Source of the DNA: BOKZ01 sp040900165
GTDB lineage: Bacteria > Patescibacteriota > UBA1384 > 2-12-FULL-50-11
Direction of reading: 5' to 3'
Assembly: GCA_040900165.1 (NCBI GenBank)
Contig: JBBDZM010000002.1
Location: 1-50,215, forward strand
Length of the DNA: 50,215 bases
This document shows, piece by piece, positions 1 to 7,061 of the stretch. Positions within the stretch are counted from its first letter, which is position 1. Each line of letters opens with the position of its first letter. The position numbers were made by a program, and so were the translations under genes. The notes beneath the pieces were generated by a model, which was not told the origin of the DNA, did no database searches, and saw only the letters and a program-made list of their open reading frames with translations.

Positions 1-39
1 GGCTTACAGCGCACTGCTCTACCGCTGAGCTACTCCAGA
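1..39 (-). tRNA. tRNA, 5' portion only, probably Tyr (GTA)
   Basis: The minus strand shows a tRNA 5' part: a seven-base acceptor strand ending at 39, TA, then a D arm with GCTC/GAGC stems. The loop-like string CTGTAAG puts GTA at the anticodon position, which means Tyr. The window edge cuts the gene at about position 40. The second pair of the anticodon stem would be C-C, so the isotype call is weak. Confidence 0.55.
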
Positions 40-149
40 ATATTTAATAAAGAACGAACTGGGCTAATTTTACCCTAAAAGCCCCTCTTGGGGCAACGGT
101 TTGGGGTGCTGGAAAAATCGGCAACATACCTTAAGATAGGTGGGAGGGG

Positions 150-710
150 ATGACAAAAGAAAATTCAATTAAAATTGGCGTTTCTGGTTCGGCGGTTTTT
201 AATTGCTCGGCGGATGCTGTTGAAAAAGCCCAAAAAGTTGGCCAGGAGTTGGCCAAGCGCGGCATTGTGGTTGTTACCGGCGACACCACCGGTATTCCGT
301 TAGAAGCGGCCAAAGGCGCTAAAAAAGCCGGCGGCTTTACGGTGGGGATCTCGCCGGCCTCCAGCTATATCGAGCACGTCCGCAAATACAAACTGCCCCA
401 CCAGTACACCGACTTCACCATGTACACCGGCTTTGGCTACTCGGGGCGCAATATGCTCTTTATCCGCTCCACCGACGCGGTGATATTTATCTGCGGGCGG
501 ATTGGCACGCTGAACGAATTTACCGTGGCCTTTGAGGACAAAAAACCAATCGGCATTTTGATGGATTCCGGCGGGATGATCGATGAGATCGACCATATTT
601 TAACTGTGGCCAAGCGCGGCCGGGCCCGGATTGTCTTTGAGAGCGACCCAGAAAAACTCGTGACGGGGCTAATTAAAGAAGTTAAAAAAGAGCGCGCCCA
701 GCGCAACTGA
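150..710 (+). CDS. LOG/SLOG-family Rossmann nucleotide-binding protein
   Basis: This 186-residue protein resembles the TIGR00725/LOG group of single-domain Rossmann proteins. Visible signs are the N-terminal strand and turn IGVSGSAVF, a middle strand GIVVVTGDTTGIPLEAAKGA and the motif GRIGTLNEFTVAFEDKKPIGIL. That motif sits where LOG proteins carry PGGxGTxxE; here the first glycines are replaced by CGR, but G-T-x-x-E is kept. LOG enzymes release free cytokinin-type bases or bind nucleotides, and the substrate here cannot be told. The stop codon overlaps the start of the next gene, so the two are probably translated together. Confidence 0.7.
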   Translation: MTKENSIKIGVSGSAVFNCSADAVEKAQKVGQELAKRGIVVVTGDTTGIPLEAAKGAKKAGGFTVGISPASSYIEHVRKYKLPHQYTDFTMYTGFGYSGRNMLFIRSTDAVIFICGRIGTLNEFTVAFEDKKPIGILMDSGGMIDEIDHILTVAKRGRARIVFESDPEKLVTGLIKEVKKERAQRN

Positions 711-2080
711 TGGCCGAGATCAGCTTTTTCGGCGCCGCCGGCGAGGTAACGGGCTCGAATTTCTTGGTGACCAACGGAGCCACCCGGTATCTAGTTGATT
801 GCGGCCTGTTCCAGGGCAGCAGCCACGCCTTTGACGCCAATATGGCCGGATTTAAATTTGAGCCAGCCGACATTCAAGCGGTTGTAATTACCCACGCCCA
901 TCTCGACCATATCGGCCGTCTACCCAAACTAGTGAAAGACGGCTATCGGGGACCAATTTACGCCACCGCCGCCACGCTGGAGCTGACCGAGCTGGTGCTG
1001 AAAGATGCCTACCATGTGATGACCAGCCGAGCGCACCACGACCGGATGCAGCGCAACGAGGGACTAATGTACGAAGAAGCCGATTTAAAGCGCACCCTCA
1101 CCCTGTTTAAGCCGATTTCCTACCATAAGCCCCAGCCGCTAGAAGGCGATGATTCGGTAACGCTGTATGACGCCGGCCATATTTTGGGCTCGTCCAGCGT
1201 TTTACTGGAAGCCGGCGGCAAAAAGTTTGTTTTTTCCGGGGATTTGGGGCACTACCCCAATACTTTACTGCCGCACTCCCAGCCACCGCCAGAAGCTGAC
1301 GTGATTGTGACCGAAGGCACCTACGGCGGCGTCGAGCACGAACCGAAACAAGACCGAACAATTGTTTTGCGCGAAGCAATCGAGTGGACGATTCAAAACC
1401 GCGGCGTATTGCTGATTCCGGCGTTCTCAATCGAGCGCACCCAAGAGCTGCTGTACTTGTTCCACCAAATGTTTGCCCACCAAAAACTGCCGCGGATTCC
1501 GATTTATCTGGACGGGCCGCTGGCCATTGAAGCCCTGGAGGTATTCGACCGCCACCAAGAGATGTACGCCGAACAAGTCAAGAAAGATTCCGATACCGGC
1601 CACGAGATTTTTTCGTTCAAAAGTTTGGCTTTAACGCCGACGGTTCCGGAGTCCAAGGCAATCAACGAAATTCCGCCGCCCAAGGTGATTATCGCTGGCT
1701 CCGGCATGATGGTGGGCGGCCGGATTGTTCATCACCTCAAGCGCTACCTACCCCACGACAAAACCCTGCTGCTGGTGGTGGGCTACCAAGCCGAGGGCAC
1801 GTTGGGGCGCGAAATTATTAACGGCGCCAAACATATTCGGGTTGACCGGGCGGAGATCCCCGTCCGCGCCAAAGTCCAGGTGATTGACGCTTTTTCCGGC
1901 CACGCTGATAACTCCGAGCTACTAGATTGGCTAAAAGGCATCAAACTGGCCGAAAACGGCAAGGTCTTTATTGTTCACAGCGACCCCAACCGGGCGAGCA
2001 AATTTAGCGAAAATATTAAATCTATTTTCCCCAACACCGAGATCCAGCCAGCCGGAGTCGGGCAGTCCATCCAGATTTAA
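710..2080 (+). CDS. MBL-fold/beta-CASP RNA nuclease
   Basis: The 456 residues begin with a metallo-beta-lactamase domain: GAAGEVTGS near residue 10, the metal-binding HAHLDHIGRLP near residue 62, and later FSGDLGHY. A beta-CASP insert follows (residues about 210-350, including AGSGMMVGGR). An RMMBL-type end with DAFSGHADNSELLDWL is near residue 395. The length and order match bacterial and archaeal CPSF73-like ribonucleases that process or degrade RNA. The gene starts on the last base of the upstream stop codon, so it is in an operon with the LOG-like gene. The exact RNA substrate cannot be read from sequence. Confidence 0.9.
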   Translation: MAEISFFGAAGEVTGSNFLVTNGATRYLVDCGLFQGSSHAFDANMAGFKFEPADIQAVVITHAHLDHIGRLPKLVKDGYRGPIYATAATLELTELVLKDAYHVMTSRAHHDRMQRNEGLMYEEADLKRTLTLFKPISYHKPQPLEGDDSVTLYDAGHILGSSSVLLEAGGKKFVFSGDLGHYPNTLLPHSQPPPEADVIVTEGTYGGVEHEPKQDRTIVLREAIEWTIQNRGVLLIPAFSIERTQELLYLFHQMFAHQKLPRIPIYLDGPLAIEALEVFDRHQEMYAEQVKKDSDTGHEIFSFKSLALTPTVPESKAINEIPPPKVIIAGSGMMVGGRIVHHLKRYLPHDKTLLLVVGYQAEGTLGREIINGAKHIRVDRAEIPVRAKVQVIDAFSGHADNSELLDWLKGIKLAENGKVFIVHSDPNRASKFSENIKSIFPNTEIQPAGVGQSIQI

Positions 2081-2137
2081 ATATTATTTTTTATCAATAA
2101 ATGTACTGGGGTAGGGTATATAGTGGAGTAGAGGGGG

Positions 2138-2143
2138 TATAAT
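2138..2143 (+). promoter_or_regulatory. -10 box of the CsoR-like gene
   Basis: TATAAT ends seven bases before the ATG at 2151 and no ribosome-binding site lies between. No clear -35 box is seen. The spacing puts transcription start at or next to the start codon. Confidence 0.55.
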
Positions 2144-2150
2144 TGGGGAG

Positions 2151-2387
2151 ATGTTAGACAAAGAAACCAGGCGACTGACTGCCCGACTCCACCGAATTGA
2201 GGGGCAGTTACGGGCTTTGGAAAAACAGCTCGTTTCCGAGAGTGATCCCCTCTTGGTAATTGCCCAGTTCGATGCGGCCATATCCGCCACCAAAGGGGCA
2301 CTCAATAGCTATATTGATGAAACTATCACTGACCTACCTGCCGACATTCGTCAGAAAATAATTAAGCGCTTAATTACCAAGAGTTAG
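2151..2387 (+). CDS. CsoR/FrmR-like (DUF156) repressor lacking metal ligands
   Basis: The 78 residues carry the family's opening helix pattern RLTARLHRIEGQLRALEKQL. CsoR and FrmR proteins are small all-helical tetramers that release DNA when a metal or formaldehyde reacts with a Cys-His-Cys set. This protein contains no cysteine and no histidine at the matching positions: the second helix reads DPLLVIAQFDAAISATKGAL. It therefore cannot sense copper in the usual way. A TATAAT box at 2138-2143 lies seven bases before the ATG, so the transcript may be leaderless. The 3' end overlaps the convergent transpeptidase gene by four bases. Confidence 0.75.
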   Translation: MLDKETRRLTARLHRIEGQLRALEKQLVSESDPLLVIAQFDAAISATKGALNSYIDETITDLPADIRQKIIKRLITKS

Positions 2388-3817
2388 TGGATATTGACTG
2401 GTGTTTTAATCGGAATGTTGGCGTAAAACCAGATGGCGTTTTCGTGCCCCAACCGGACACAGCCGTGGGAAACTGGGCTACCCAAATGAGCCGCCCCCTC
2501 GATTAAGGTGCAGCTGGAGTTAAAACAAGGTAAATCGTGAATGCCGTAGCCCTCGTAGCCGGAGCCGTCCGGGTTTTTGGCCAGGGCGTTCCAGTAGCGC
2601 ATCCAGATTCCCGGGTACAGCCGTGATTGGGCCAGGCTGATTTTATTCTTAATATAGAAAACACCCTTAGGGGTCGGCAGACCAGCCTGTCCACTTGAGA
2701 TAATAAAGCTTCGCAAGGCCTTTTTGCCGTCAACAATGGTCATTTTTTGCTTGGCTAGGTTGATATCGACGTAGATCCCCTCGAATAACCCCGGGATATA
2801 GTCGGCTTCAACGAGTAGCTCCGTAAAAGTGACGGTTTGCAGGGGAATCTCGATTATCCCGCCCGGGGTTGGTTCGGTGATATTTTGGTAGACGCTGGCT
2901 AGCAGGGTGGGAATAACCACCGCTCGACCGTCTCTCCCCTGCTGGAGGACGGCTTTCGGGGTTCTTTGGATGATTTTCTGAACCATTGGGATATTGAGCT
3001 GGAAGGCAATCCGCTCATTTAGGTAGCTACGGAGCTTTTCCTCGGACACCTGCCAGTGAAGTTGGCCTTTGGCCGGGGAGTAGTCGATTAGCTCGTACTC
3101 GTCGGCTAGGGAGATAGTGAAATATCGCCCGTCCCCCACCAAACTAACTGGCTGGAGCGATTTGGTAATTTCGGTTTTTGTTTGGGTAGCAGTGGCAGTA
3201 CTGATCTCGGCGGCTGTTTCTTCGTAAGTAAAGGTTAGCTCTTCGGTGCCGATGCCGGTTAGCTGCTGGTTGATGCCTGTCAGGGCCGGATCGATATGGA
3301 CCTGTTTGCCGCTGATAGCGGGGATCACTACTAGATGGCCATTAACCGTTTTGACAGAGGCGTTTTTAGCAGTGTTGCGTAGATGAAATTTACTCTCAAC
3401 GGCTTTGAGGAATTTTTCTTTATTAACCTGGTAGGCGATTGGGTAAGATTTTTGCTGGAAAAAATTGCGCCAGTAGGCGGGTGCTAGCCAACCAAAAGTC
3501 GAGCTACCTGGTGCTGAAAAAATATCGCTATCCCCCGGTCTAATCTCCACACCCAGCTCGTTATAGCTGGCAGATTTGGTTTGGCCATCAATTTTGAGTG
3601 TGACTTTCTGGGAATTGAGAGTGTTGGACTGGCTTTTAATTAATTCAATCGCTTTTTCTGGGGTCAGTCCCCCAACCTCTACTCCACCAACAACGGTATT
3701 GGGAGTAATTTTGCCCTGATAGGCCAAGGCCAACGAGCCGGCACCAGCTAACAGCAATGAAAAAACCGAAATTATACCGAACACCCAAGACAGTAGCCGA
3801 CGAGCTGGCGATTTCAT
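2384..3817 (-). CDS. L,D-transpeptidase with peptidoglycan-binding repeats
   Basis: The 477-residue protein has one N-terminal membrane segment (residues about 8-32). Two peptidoglycan-binding (PG_binding_4) regions follow, one with VGGVEVGGLTPEKAIELI. The C-terminal YkuD domain ends with SHGCVRLGHENAIWF, which holds the catalytic cysteine and its histidine. Such enzymes sit outside the membrane and form 3-3 cross-links in peptidoglycan or attach proteins to it. The domain order is the usual one for membrane-anchored Ldt proteins of monoderm bacteria. The gene is transcribed alone, convergent with the CsoR-like gene, with tRNA-Ile upstream on the same strand. Confidence 0.92.
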   Translation of the reverse strand: MKSPARRLLSWVFGIISVFSLLLAGAGSLALAYQGKITPNTVVGGVEVGGLTPEKAIELIKSQSNTLNSQKVTLKIDGQTKSASYNELGVEIRPGDSDIFSAPGSSTFGWLAPAYWRNFFQQKSYPIAYQVNKEKFLKAVESKFHLRNTAKNASVKTVNGHLVVIPAISGKQVHIDPALTGINQQLTGIGTEELTFTYEETAAEISTATATQTKTEITKSLQPVSLVGDGRYFTISLADEYELIDYSPAKGQLHWQVSEEKLRSYLNERIAFQLNIPMVQKIIQRTPKAVLQQGRDGRAVVIPTLLASVYQNITEPTPGGIIEIPLQTVTFTELLVEADYIPGLFEGIYVDINLAKQKMTIVDGKKALRSFIISSGQAGLPTPKGVFYIKNKISLAQSRLYPGIWMRYWNALAKNPDGSGYEGYGIHDLPCFNSSCTLIEGAAHLGSPVSHGCVRLGHENAIWFYANIPIKTPVNIH

Positions 3818-3872
3818 TATTCAATCCAATATTACGAAACTGACGCTAATTTTCTAGTGGGCGATTATATAG

Positions 3873-3945
3873 TGGGTCCGGATGGACTCGAACCATCGAT
3901 CGTCGAGGTATAAGCTCGATGCATTAACCGCTATGCTACGGACCC
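3873..3945 (-). tRNA. tRNA-Ile (anticodon TAT, reads AUA)
   Basis: A complete cloverleaf is seen: acceptor GGGTCCG/CGGACCC, anticodon stem TCGAG/CTCGA around the loop CTTATAC, T stem GATGG/CCATC with TTCGAGT, and discriminator A. The anticodon is TAT. Most bacteria read AUA with a CAT tRNA modified to lysidine by TilS, so a UAU tRNA is uncommon. Confidence 0.9.
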
Positions 3946-4019
3946 GAACAGGGATAATTGTACTTTTTTACCGATATTTTCTCAATGATATTAGTAGGAT
4001 TTTTTCTTGGTTTGACAGG

Positions 4020-4190
4020 AGGGGGATACTATGATTACTGTATACCCAAGCACTTTAGGGGTGGCGCGGCCACTTTTAGGGAGCATCGAGAGGTTCACCC
4101 CGAGCGGAAGTCTGGGGTTTACCTGAATGGAGTCGAGGGGAAGGTAATAAGTAGGGGCAAGAGGCCGCGAATAGGTTTCTTTGCTCATTA
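4020..4190 (+). ncRNA. Structured 5' leader of the surface-protein gene, class unknown
   Basis: The gene-free stretch before 4206 folds in a nested way. A 7-bp helix CGCGGCC (about 4065) pairs with GGCCGCG (about 4161). Inside it AGGT-ACCCC pairs with GGGGT-ACCT around 4092-4125, and a small hairpin GGGGATAC/GTATACCC precedes it. I could not match it to a known riboswitch, 6S, SRP, RNase P or tmRNA signature. It may be a cis-regulatory leader or a separate small RNA. The pairing is by eye only. Confidence 0.4.
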
Positions 4191-4205
4191 ACATGAAGGA
4201 GGAAT

Positions 4206-5975
4206 ATGAAGAAAATATTCATTCGATTCCTTTCGGTTCTTCTGGCACTCCAAGGTTACGTTGGCATCAGTTTACTAACTGCACCGTCGGCCTATGCCTC
4301 GGAAATGCCGGACGTGATTATCAACGAAGTAATGTGGATGGGNNNNNNNNNNNNNNNNNNNNNNNNNNNNNNNNNNNNNNNNNNNNNNNNNNNNNNNNNN
4401 NNNNNNNNNNNNNNNNNNNNNNNNNNNNNNNNNNNNNNNNNNGACGGCTTAGTTGATGATATTAACTGGACGACTGACACTACAACTGCCAGCGCCAACT
4501 GGAACGGCTTTGCCGACAGTGAGAGCGGGGTAGTTGGTTACAGCGTTGGTTTAGGAACTTCGATTGGTAGCGATGATGTAGTAGCATTCGCCGATGTGGC
4601 GCTAGCCACTTCTTACGTTTTCCCGCTTGGTGCGGGTTTAACGGAAGGGACAACCTACTTCGCTACGGTCAGGGCAACTAACGGCGTTGGTCTAGTTAGC
4701 ACGCTATCGAGCGACGGATTCACCGTCGACACCGCCGCACCGGCACCAGTAACTAATCTAACGATTAGCGATGTTCCGGGCGATAACGGCGGTAATGTCA
4801 CCGTTGATTGGGATCCATCAACTTCCGTTGATGAGATTGCCTATCGAGTTGACTACCACCAAGTCGGTGGCGGGGGTGCGTTAAGTGTTTTGGTTGGCAG
4901 TGCAACTACTGCCAACATCTCGGGTCTGGAGAACAGCCCAGTCGAGTATGAATTTGAGGTGGTAGCAATTGACTTCAGTACGCTGGAATCGGTTGGTAAC
5001 CTGATAGTAACTGGTTCGGCTCTAGACAACTTAGCGCCCGAACTTAGCTCAACCAAAGTAGCTGTGGCTCAAAACCAACCAGGCACTAGCGACACGATCT
5101 CAGGTATTGGGGGCGCCGCTAGCGAACCGGCGACTGTTATGGTCTTCGATCGCGATCCCAGCAACCCAGTCAAAACGACGATTGCTTCGGTAGCTACCGA
5201 TGCTAACGGCGGCTTTGTCCGGGTGTCACTTGGCGATAATCTTTATGGCTCGGTCTGGGTTCAGTTGGTTGATAGTGCTGGCAATGCCAGCACGGCGAAA
5301 AAGTTTAACAACGATATCGTTGGACCAGCTGCGCCGGTTATCACCAAAGCTACCTCAACCTGCTTTACTGAGCGCTGCCAAGTGGAGCTACGCTGGACGA
5401 GCGATAATAGCGACACCGATCACTACGTGATCAAATATGGCTCGGGTGTCCAAGTTAAGACCAGCCTGCCTGTGGAAGGAAACAGTCTAGTTCTCGATCT
5501 GCCGGTTGACGGCAGCTTCCAGAGCTTCACGGTGGTGGCCTTCGATCAGTTTGGCAACAGCACGGCGGCAGTCAAAAGCTTCAAAGCTAGTTTGGTAGCG
5601 GGCGTAGTAACAACGGCGACGCTAATCAATGGTCGGTTGGTTACGGCTACCTCGGCCTTGCCGGGTAGTAAGGAGACGGTCACGATGGATTCTCCTCCCA
5701 CGCCAGCCAAGTTGGTTCCGTCAGCTCACGCGGCCGAGCCCGATCTCGATCAAACGGGCGACACCGAGGCTGCTGGAGACCAAGACTGGTTGCGAATCGC
5801 CATTGTGGTGATTATTTTGCTGATTGTGGCTAGTGGGTTTTACTCGCTGTCGCGATCAATGGGCAAAAACCAGTTGGATATCCCAGCTAAACCAGTTAAG
5901 AAGAAATCTGGCACTTCGACCAAGAAACCAGTTGGTTCTAACAGACAAAGACACAGGAAACCGAAAAGGAAATAA
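4206..5975 (+). CDS. Large surface protein with lamin-tail start and Fn3-like repeats (contains gap)
   Basis: The 589 codons are drawn through a 100-N gap (4343-4442), so the reading frame across it is not proven. After a signal peptide (residues about 1-32), MPDVIINEVMWM matches the opening of a lamin-tail domain, followed by the gap. Beyond it come several Ig or Fn3-like repeats, with strings such as VTVDWDPSTSVDEIAYRVDY and VELRWTSDNSDTDHYVIKYG. A single membrane helix (about residues 525-545) and a basic tail KPKRK close the protein. It is an outward-facing, membrane-anchored adhesin-like protein. AAGGAGG lies just before the ATG, and a terminator follows the stop. Confidence 0.8.
   Translation: MKKIFIRFLSVLLALQGYVGISLLTAPSAYASEMPDVIINEVMWMXXXXXXXXXXXXXXXXXXXXXXXXXXXXXXXXXXDGLVDDINWTTDTTTASANWNGFADSESGVVGYSVGLGTSIGSDDVVAFADVALATSYVFPLGAGLTEGTTYFATVRATNGVGLVSTLSSDGFTVDTAAPAPVTNLTISDVPGDNGGNVTVDWDPSTSVDEIAYRVDYHQVGGGGALSVLVGSATTANISGLENSPVEYEFEVVAIDFSTLESVGNLIVTGSALDNLAPELSSTKVAVAQNQPGTSDTISGIGGAASEPATVMVFDRDPSNPVKTTIASVATDANGGFVRVSLGDNLYGSVWVQLVDSAGNASTAKKFNNDIVGPAAPVITKATSTCFTERCQVELRWTSDNSDTDHYVIKYGSGVQVKTSLPVEGNSLVLDLPVDGSFQSFTVVAFDQFGNSTAAVKSFKASLVAGVVTTATLINGRLVTATSALPGSKETVTMDSPPTPAKLVPSAHAAEPDLDQTGDTEAAGDQDWLRIAIVVIILLIVASGFYSLSRSMGKNQLDIPAKPVKKKSGTSTKKPVGSNRQRHRKPKRK
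4343..4442. other. Scaffold gap (100 N) inside surface-protein gene
   Basis: This is a run of exactly 100 N, so the true length is unknown. It interrupts the predicted lamin-tail domain. Confidence 0.98.
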
Positions 5976-5982
5976 AACAGAA

Positions 5983-6014
5983 ACGGCTCCATAACTGGAG
6001 TCGTTTTTGTTTTT
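5983..6014 (+). terminator. Rho-independent terminator after the surface-protein gene
   Basis: ACGGCTCCA pairs with TGGAGTCGT across a TAAC loop. A T-rich tract (TTTTTGTTTTT) follows. Confidence 0.85.
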
Positions 6015-6041
6015 GGTGGGGTTTGTTAGACTGCAGCTAGT

Positions 6042-6449
6042 ATGACTTTTAAGCTAACACAGCGTTGGGCAGGCTATATTGTGCTGATAGCGGTTTTTGT
6101 TTTTGCGATCTATTCAAATGTTCGCTTAGCCAAACGCAACTACAGTCTGCGCAAGACTATCGTTGCCAACCAAAAAGCGGTTGACGATTTGAAACGCCGC
6201 AATAATAAACTGGAGCTACTTTTAGTTTTCTATCAAACGCCGGAGTATCAGGAGGTTGAGGCCAAGCGCCGGCTGGGTCTAAAAAAACCTGGCGAAACAG
6301 CACTCTTAGTTAATGGCTTACCCGCCAATAGTTTAGCCGAGACGCTTGAGGATTTTGTTTACCGTGAGCCAACAGCGGCAAAGCCGGTGCAGATTACCAA
6401 CGTCCAGCAGTGGTGGAATTATTTGCTCGGGCAGAACCGGAAGGGTTAA
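6042..6449 (+). CDS. FtsB/DivIC-like septum formation initiator
   Basis: The 135-residue protein has a single membrane helix (residues 11-29), then a heptad-like coiled coil (about 33-65, with LKRRNNKLELLLVFYQ). A conserved turn EYQEVEAKRRLGLKKPGETALLV closes the family core. FtsB and DivIC join the FtsQLB division complex outside the membrane. The C-terminal extension after residue 95 is longer than in most family members. The gene stands alone between a terminator and a tRNA on the other strand. Its job is assigned from the family pattern only. Confidence 0.8.
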   Translation: MTFKLTQRWAGYIVLIAVFVFAIYSNVRLAKRNYSLRKTIVANQKAVDDLKRRNNKLELLLVFYQTPEYQEVEAKRRLGLKKPGETALLVNGLPANSLAETLEDFVYREPTAAKPVQITNVQQWWNYLLGQNRKG

Positions 6450-6458
6450 GTTTTTGAG

Positions 6459-6604
6459 TGCCGATGGGTGGAATTNNNNNNNNNNNNNNNNNNNNNNNNN
6501 NNNNNNNNNNNNNNNNNNNNNNNNNNNNNNNNNNNNNNNNNNNNNNNNNNNNNNNNNNNNNNNNNNNNNNNNNNNCTTCGCTCTAACCACTGAGCTACAT
6601 CGGC
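6459..6604 (-). tRNA. tRNA interrupted by a scaffold gap, isotype unknown
   Basis: The 5' half (6576-6604) reads GCCGATG, TA, GCTC, a D loop and GAGC. The matching 3' acceptor CATCGGC and T-stem strand lie at 6459-6475. The 100-N gap hides the anticodon. The 3' part could be the gene's own end or a downstream copy of it, as at other tRNAs here. Confidence 0.7.
6476..6575. other. Scaffold gap (100 N) inside a tRNA
   Basis: The gap opens right after the T-loop bases GAATT of the tRNA 3' end. That is the same place where the gap at 17651 opens in tRNA-Gly copies, which suggests assembly failure at repeated tRNA ends. Confidence 0.98.
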
Positions 6605-6660
6605 TTGTCCGTCTACGAACCTGTAAATTGTAGCAAGAAAGCTAGATTATTGAAATATTT

Positions 6661-6736
6661 TGTAGCGGGGGCTGGAGACGTAGGTCGTGGCTTACGCTCG
6701 TATATTCGAGGGCTTTAAGAAGTTTTAGGGGCTGGA
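6661..6736 (-). repeat. Two downstream copies of the tRNA-Met 3' end
   Basis: The bases at 6661-6676 repeat the last 16 bases seen at 6875-6890, which cover the tRNA-Met acceptor and T-stem strand. A shorter copy (AGGGGCTGGA) is at 6727-6736. Both continue with GAC where the tRNA has TTC. They are downstream of the tRNA and in the same orientation. Confidence 0.8.
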
Positions 6737-6739
6737 GAC

Positions 6740-6872
6740 CTTACGCACGTAGAACGTGCGTAGATTCTCGCATTATTTGCAATAATGCTCGAAAACGAAC
6801 GGCCAACATCGTTGGCGTTCGGTCTCCACCTAGCTATATATGTAAACACCCGCCATCGGCGGGAGTTTACAT
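6740..6872. repeat. Cluster of four hairpins behind tRNA-Met
   Basis: Successive inverted repeats are visible: ACGCACGT/ACGTGCGT, GCATTATT/AATAATGC, CGAACG-CCAAC/GTTGG-CGTTCG, and TGTAAAC-CCCGCC/GGCGGG-GTTTACA. No reading frame of note covers them. They fill the space between the partial tRNA-Met copies and the gene itself. Confidence 0.75.
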
Positions 6873-6876
6873 ATTG

Positions 6877-6947
6877 TAGCGGGGGCTGGATTCGAACCAG
6901 CGCCTAGTGGTTATGAGCCACTCGAGGTACCATTCCTCTACCCCGCT
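6877..6947 (-). tRNA. tRNA-Met (CAT), elongator type
   Basis: Acceptor AGCGGGG/CCCCGCT, anticodon stem AGTGG/CCACT around CTCATAA, T arm GCTGG/CCAGC and discriminator A are all present. The first pair is A-T and the anticodon stem lacks the three G-C pairs of the initiator, so it is not fMet. Because AUA already has its own UAU tRNA in this window, this is more likely Met than lysidine-modified Ile. Confidence 0.88.
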
Positions 6948-7026
6948 AATTAGGAATTTTACCGAGTTTTTACCAAAAAATCCAGTAATCCCCCATTACT
7001 TTCAGGTAAAAATAGTGGTTTGCAGG

Positions 7027-7054
7027 TTGAAAAAATTGCAGATTTCAGTAGAAT
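7027..7054 (+). promoter_or_regulatory. ftsH promoter
   Basis: TTGAAA (7027-7032) is separated by 16 bases from TAGAAT (7049-7054). The ATG at 7062 is seven bases further on and has no ribosome-binding site, which suggests a leaderless start. Confidence 0.6.
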
Positions 7055-7061
7055 TATTCTG

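Noticed and set aside
3958..4191. A 77-codon frame upstream of the surface-protein gene
   Set aside because: It runs through the structured leader, has no ribosome-binding site and has no likeness to a protein.
6661..6872. A CRISPR array or REP element cluster
   Set aside because: The hairpins differ from one another, the copies are not regularly spaced, and no cas gene is in the window.
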